Part shown: positions 60,726-64,000 of the stretch, piece by piece | How positions within the stretch are numbered: the first letter of the stretch is position 1 | Layout: each line of letters begins with the position of its first letter | NCBI GenBank assembly: GCA_000468055.1 | Contig: KI260561.1 | Span: forward strand, 211,456-275,455 | DNA length: 64,000 bases | Direction: 5' to 3' | DNA from: Treponema lecithinolyticum ATCC 700332 | Lineage (GTDB): Bacteria; Spirochaetota; Spirochaetia; Treponematales; Treponemataceae | Made by a program: the position numbers and the translations under genes | Notes under the pieces: model-generated | The model's input: the letters and a program-made list of their open reading frames with translations, nothing else | The model's database searches: none | What the model was told of the DNA's origin: nothing

Positions 60726-63541
60726 TGGAATTCACCCCAGTTGGCGCCGTATTCTACGCTGACGCGAAGCGGGACGGAAAGTTCAACCGCTTTTTCCATT
60801 TCGGTTTTTAAAAGAGAAGCAGTGTCTTTTGCTTGTTCTTCGCTGCATTCGGCTATCAATTCGTCGTGCACTTGCAGCAGTAAGCGTGCGCCGGCTATGT
60901 CTTTTTTCAGTGCGCGGTCAACTGCAATCATCGCTTTTTTTACGATGTCTGCCGCAGAACCTTGGATGGGTGTGTTTACCGCTATGCGTTCGGCTGCCGC
61001 TTTTTCTTTTTTGTTTGCGCTGTTTATGGATGTAATAATGCGCCGTCTTCCCATAATGGTTTGTACATATCCGTTTTGTTCGGCATCCGCTATCGTTTTA
61101 TAAATAAATTCTTTTACGCCCGAATACGTTGCAAAATATGAATCTATAAACTGTTTTGCCGTCCCCATGGGAATACCCAATTCATTGGACAATCGGAAAG
61201 CGCTCATGCCGTACATAACGCCGAAATTGATGGTTTTTGCCGTTCTGCGCTGCTCTGCGGTGATTTGTTCGGGCGGCACGCCGAATATAAGTGCTGCCGT
61301 TGAGCGGTGTACGTCGGTTCCTTCGTTAAATGCGGCGCACAGGTTTTTATCTTGCGATAAATGTGCCAAAATAACCAATTCTATTTGCGCATAATCGGCG
61401 GAAACCAAAACGCGTCCTTTGGGAGCGCTAAAGGCGGCTCGTATGCGTCTTCCGGCTTCTTCGCGCACGGGGATGTTTTGCAAATTGGGATCGCGGCTGG
61501 AAAGTCTTCCGGTTGCCGTTCCCGTTTGAATAAAACTGGTGTGTATGCGCCCGTTTTTGTCAGCCAAAGCGGGCAACGCGTCCACATAGGTGGATTTTAG
61601 TTTGGCAAGCGCACGGTATTCGAGTATTTGTTTGGGAACGCTGTGCCACAGTGCTAATTCTTCAAGTACTCCCGTATCGGTAGAAAAACCTGTTTTTGTT
61701 TTTTTTGAAGGCGTTAATTTAAGTTCTTCAAACAATACCTGCTGCAATTGTTTAGTGCTTGCAATGTTAAACTCGTGTCCTACCGTATCGTAAATAGTTT
61801 GTTCGGCAGTTTTGATTTGTGCCGTCAATTCCGCCGAATATTCGGTAAGTTTTTGTTTTTCAATACCGATACCTGCGATTTCCATTTGTGCCAGTACGGG
61901 CAGTACGGGGGTTTCCAGTTCGTAAAACAAAGCGCTTAAGCCTGTGCTTTCCAATTGCTTTTTAAGCACGTGCCACAACTGCAGCGTAAAATCGGCGTCT
62001 TCAGCGGCATACGGTACGGCTTGTTCCGGCGGAACGTCCATAAAAGTTGCACCTTTGGGAACGATATCCGCAAATTCTATGCCTTTTAAACCCAGTTTGC
62101 TTTCGGCAAGGGAGCCCAGTTTAAAAGAGTCGCGCTCCGGCTGTAAAAGCCATGCGGCAATCATCGTATCGTACACAGTGCATTCGGGGAATTTTCCTGA
62201 ACCCAAACCGTTTGCCAACAGCACTTCCAAGTCGTATTTGCCATTGTGCATTATCAAGTGCATGTCTTTATTGTAAAAAATGCGTTCAAGTTGATGTAAC
62301 GCGTCTTTTTTTGCTATCAGGTTTCCGGCAAGCAGCATATCGGTTGTTTCAATCGGAACATAGTATGCCGTTCCCGCTTGCGTGCACAAAGAAAACCCGG
62401 CAAGGCGCGCTTGGTGCGCATTAAGGCTATCCGTTTCGCAGTCGAATGCAGCTGTTTTAAGCTCGAGTACGGTGTCTATAAGGGCTGTCAGTTGCGTTAA
62501 ATCGTATACCGGGCGGTAATCTCCCGTGTTTTGCCTAACTTCGTCGGCGGTTTTTTCTTCCGGAATATCCGTATGCGGCGTTTTTGCAGCATGAATTGCA
62601 GCAGATGGTGTAGCGGAACTGTCCGATGGCTTTGCCGATGAAACCTCTTTTTTTTGCCCCTGTGCGGATTCTGCGGCTTGTGCGTATTGTTTTGCCACGG
62701 CAAAGACGCCGCAGTTTTGTAAAAGATGCGAAGCTGCAGCGTAATCGATATGAGCGAGCGAAAGATCTTCAATCGTTGTGCCGAGCGGAACATCCGTTTT
62801 AAGCCGGATAAGCGTTCGCGAAAATTCTCCGCTTGTTTTACCTTCACGTATTTTGTTGCCGAGCGCTCCGGTAATTTCTCCTGCGTGTTCGTAAATACCT
62901 TCAAAACTTCCGTATTGTGCCAGCAGTTTTTGTGCGGTTTTTTGTCCTATACCCGGAACTCCGGTTATATTGTCCGCCGTATCGCCGGTTAAAGACAGCA
63001 TATCCAACATAAGAGAGGGGGGTACTCCCCACTCTTGTTCAACTTGTTCGGATCCGATAAGCTCCCAGCCGCCGGTTTTTCCGTTTTTCATCATCATGAT
63101 TTTATCGTCGATAAGCTGCATAAGGTCTTTGTCACCGGATAAAATGCGGCACTGTTTGTTTTGTTCGCGGCACATACGGGCGACCGTCGCGATAATGTCA
63201 TCGGCTTCAAAACCGTCTTGGCGCAGCACGGGTATACCCAACGTTTGCAAAATGTTTTCTATAACAGGTACTTGTGCGTGCAAATCTTCGGGTGTTTTAT
63301 CGCGGTTTGCTTTGTATTGGTCGTACATTTGATGACGGAACGTAGGCGTACGCGAATCAAAGGCTGCCGCCGCAAAAGAAGGGCGTTGACTTTGCAAAAG
63401 GTTTAACAAATTGCGGAAAAAGCCGAATACGGCTGAAACGTTTTCGTTTTTTTCATTTGTCAGCGGGTGGTTTATAAAAGCGTAATACGAACGGTAAATA
63501 AGCGCGTAGGAATCCAAAATATATACCGTGTTGTCGGTCAT
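60722..63541 (-). CDS. polA: DNA polymerase I
   Basis: This 939-residue enzyme fills gaps and removes primers. The 5'-nuclease domain is at about 1-290 (DSYALIYRSYYAF, DGFEADDIIATVA, SGDKDLMQL), the 3'-5' exonuclease at about 345-530 and the polymerase at about 560-939 (SADYAQIELVILAHLSQD motif A, VHDELIAE motif C). Proofreading residues are retained: FDCETDSL, HNGKYDLEVLL and YAAEDADFT. A Ser/Ala-rich linker joins the first two domains. GGAG precedes the ATG. coaE overlaps its stop. Confidence 0.97.
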   Translation of the reverse strand: MTDNTVYILDSYALIYRSYYAFINHPLTNEKNENVSAVFGFFRNLLNLLQSQRPSFAAAAFDSRTPTFRHQMYDQYKANRDKTPEDLHAQVPVIENILQTLGIPVLRQDGFEADDIIATVARMCREQNKQCRILSGDKDLMQLIDDKIMMMKNGKTGGWELIGSEQVEQEWGVPPSLMLDMLSLTGDTADNITGVPGIGQKTAQKLLAQYGSFEGIYEHAGEITGALGNKIREGKTSGEFSRTLIRLKTDVPLGTTIEDLSLAHIDYAAASHLLQNCGVFAVAKQYAQAAESAQGQKKEVSSAKPSDSSATPSAAIHAAKTPHTDIPEEKTADEVRQNTGDYRPVYDLTQLTALIDTVLELKTAAFDCETDSLNAHQARLAGFSLCTQAGTAYYVPIETTDMLLAGNLIAKKDALHQLERIFYNKDMHLIMHNGKYDLEVLLANGLGSGKFPECTVYDTMIAAWLLQPERDSFKLGSLAESKLGLKGIEFADIVPKGATFMDVPPEQAVPYAAEDADFTLQLWHVLKKQLESTGLSALFYELETPVLPVLAQMEIAGIGIEKQKLTEYSAELTAQIKTAEQTIYDTVGHEFNIASTKQLQQVLFEELKLTPSKKTKTGFSTDTGVLEELALWHSVPKQILEYRALAKLKSTYVDALPALADKNGRIHTSFIQTGTATGRLSSRDPNLQNIPVREEAGRRIRAAFSAPKGRVLVSADYAQIELVILAHLSQDKNLCAAFNEGTDVHRSTAALIFGVPPEQITAEQRRTAKTINFGVMYGMSAFRLSNELGIPMGTAKQFIDSYFATYSGVKEFIYKTIADAEQNGYVQTIMGRRRIITSINSANKKEKAAAERIAVNTPIQGSAADIVKKAMIAVDRALKKDIAGARLLLQVHDELIAECSEEQAKDTASLLKTEMEKAVELSVPLRVSVEYGANWGEFH

Positions 63542-63638
63542 TGCATTCTCCTGCTATAAAGTAACACGGATTGGAAGTAAAAACAAGGAGTTTGCAGGTA
63601 CGCATTGTGCGCTTTCGTTTTTTTATCAAAAAAAAAGG

Positions 63639-63667
63639 TTGAAACCTGCCGGAAAGCAGGTTATAAT
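63639..63667 (+). promoter_or_regulatory. promoter with embedded palindrome, phase-variable gene
   Basis: TTGAAA (63639-63644), 17 bases and a perfect TATAAT (63662-63667). The spacer carries a perfect inverted repeat AACCTGC-CGGAAA-GCAGGTT (63643-63662), reaching into both hexamers. A further GCAGGT lies at 63594-63599. The ATG at 63675 begins eight bases after the -10, so the transcript would be leaderless. The palindrome could be a repressor site. Confidence 0.8.
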
Positions 63668-63674
63668 AATACCC

Positions 63675-64000
63675 ATGGAACAATACCGTAGCGCAAACAG
63701 TATTCCGCTCCACGACCTTGCCTCCTTTGCGCATCAACATGTAACACAAATTACACAAAAGTCTGCCCGGATGCTTGACAAAGCGTTCGAACGGTGCATA
63801 ATCGTTCGTTCGTTCGTTCGTTCGTTCGTTCGTTCGTTCGCGTAACTTATGCACAAAACTCAAAATCCGTAAACAACCAACAAATAGGGGCGAATGTGGA
63901 AACCTGTCCCGCTTTACGTGAAAGAACAAACAACGGCATCCATGCCGGTATGAGGATTGCATATCCTGAGTGCAATTCACAACTCGAGTTTGCTCCGCAA
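63675..64000 (+). CDS. candidate phase-variable gene, out of frame here, cut by window end
   Basis: The gene begins MEQYRSANSIPLHDLASF at an ATG just behind a strong promoter. From the ATG the frame runs through a CGTT repeat (coding VRSF units) and stops at TAA 63843-63845, giving only 56 residues. Another frame is open from 63839 to the end of the window (RVTYAQNSKSV..., then CPALRERTNNGIHAGMRIAY...), 54 codons without a stop. Adding one CGTT unit or removing two would join the two parts. Mononucleotide or tetranucleotide tracts in this position are classic phase-variation switches. I do not recognise the protein family. Confidence 0.65.
63803..63840 (+). repeat. CGTT tetranucleotide repeat, nine copies plus CG
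   Basis: Nine perfect tandem CGTT units (63803-63838) are followed by CG; no interruption is seen. Units of four change the reading frame when gained or lost by slippage. It is the only such tract I find in the window and sits inside the first 60 codons of an open frame behind a promoter. Confidence 0.97.

Noticed and set aside
63803-63840. CRISPR or satellite array
   Set aside because: The units are four bases with no spacers, so it is a simple sequence repeat.
63453-63980. 175-residue minus-strand open frame through the CGTT repeat (RTNE units)
   Set aside because: It overlaps the polA start, the polA ribosome site and the plus-strand promoter; its composition is unlike a real protein, and a tetranucleotide repeat stays open in many frames by chance.

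Overview
The window looks like a chromosomal segment of a Treponema (spirochaete), most likely an oral or gut species rather than T. pallidum. The evidence is a Treponema-type major outer sheath protein (Msp) gene, an EF-G of the spirochaete/mitochondrial-like type, many signal-peptide and beta-barrel proteins without relatives I recognise, and a moderate-GC, gene-dense layout. I see no tRNA or rRNA gene, no CRISPR array and no intact insertion sequence.

Layout. 1-2.6 kb: a small membrane protein, then nagAB (GlcNAc-6-P use). 2.7-8.0 kb: a FecR-domain protein, an outer-membrane-like protein and a small exported protein, divergent from a CHASE2 adenylate cyclase. 8.0-9.0 kb: argR and a small membrane protein. 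9.0-17.7 kb: a co-directional cluster of a ROK-like regulator, permease, HyuA-type hydantoinase/oxoprolinase, TIM-barrel protein, DUF4127, FAD oxidoreductase and HExxH protein; this catabolic unit is not one I can name. 17.7-23.7 kb: recQ and guaB divergent from purB, then asnS. 23.7-29.8 kb: aldo/keto reductase, Bax-inhibitor-1 protein, and a Gld-like ABC operon with DUF4340. 30-33.8 kb: parE-parC. 33.8-39 kb: membrane protein, yigZ, zinc-ribbon protein, FMN-binding-like exported protein, TPR protein and RseC-like protein. 39-41 kb: cheR-cheB. 41.1-45 kb: pyrG-lptC-lptA-lptB. 45-47.5 kb: lipoprotein hydrolase, a broken RelE/HigB toxin with an intact HTH antitoxin, and a lipoprotein. 47.5-51 kb: msp, a purine permease and ridA. 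51-57 kb: MATE, NFACT/RqcH, a P-loop protein and fusA. 57-63.5 kb: beta-barrel protein, SPOR protein, coaE and polA. 63.6-64 kb: a gene whose reading frame is set by a CGTT tetranucleotide repeat, running off the window.

Main points for a second look. (1) The CTP synthase has Asn in place of the catalytic glutaminase Cys, and its oxyanion-loop motif is also changed, so it probably depends on free ammonia. (2) The CGTT repeat gene at the right edge looks phase-variable and is out of frame (OFF) in this copy. (3) About a dozen genes (guaB, purB, pyrG, parE, asnS, the cyclase and others) have a promoter whose -10 element ends only 5-10 bases before the ATG, with no Shine-Dalgarno; this predicts leaderless or nearly leaderless mRNAs. 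(4) The ROK/permease/HyuA/DUF4127 cluster is a candidate undescribed catabolic pathway. (5) ParC carries Ala and Gly at the two main quinolone-contact positions.
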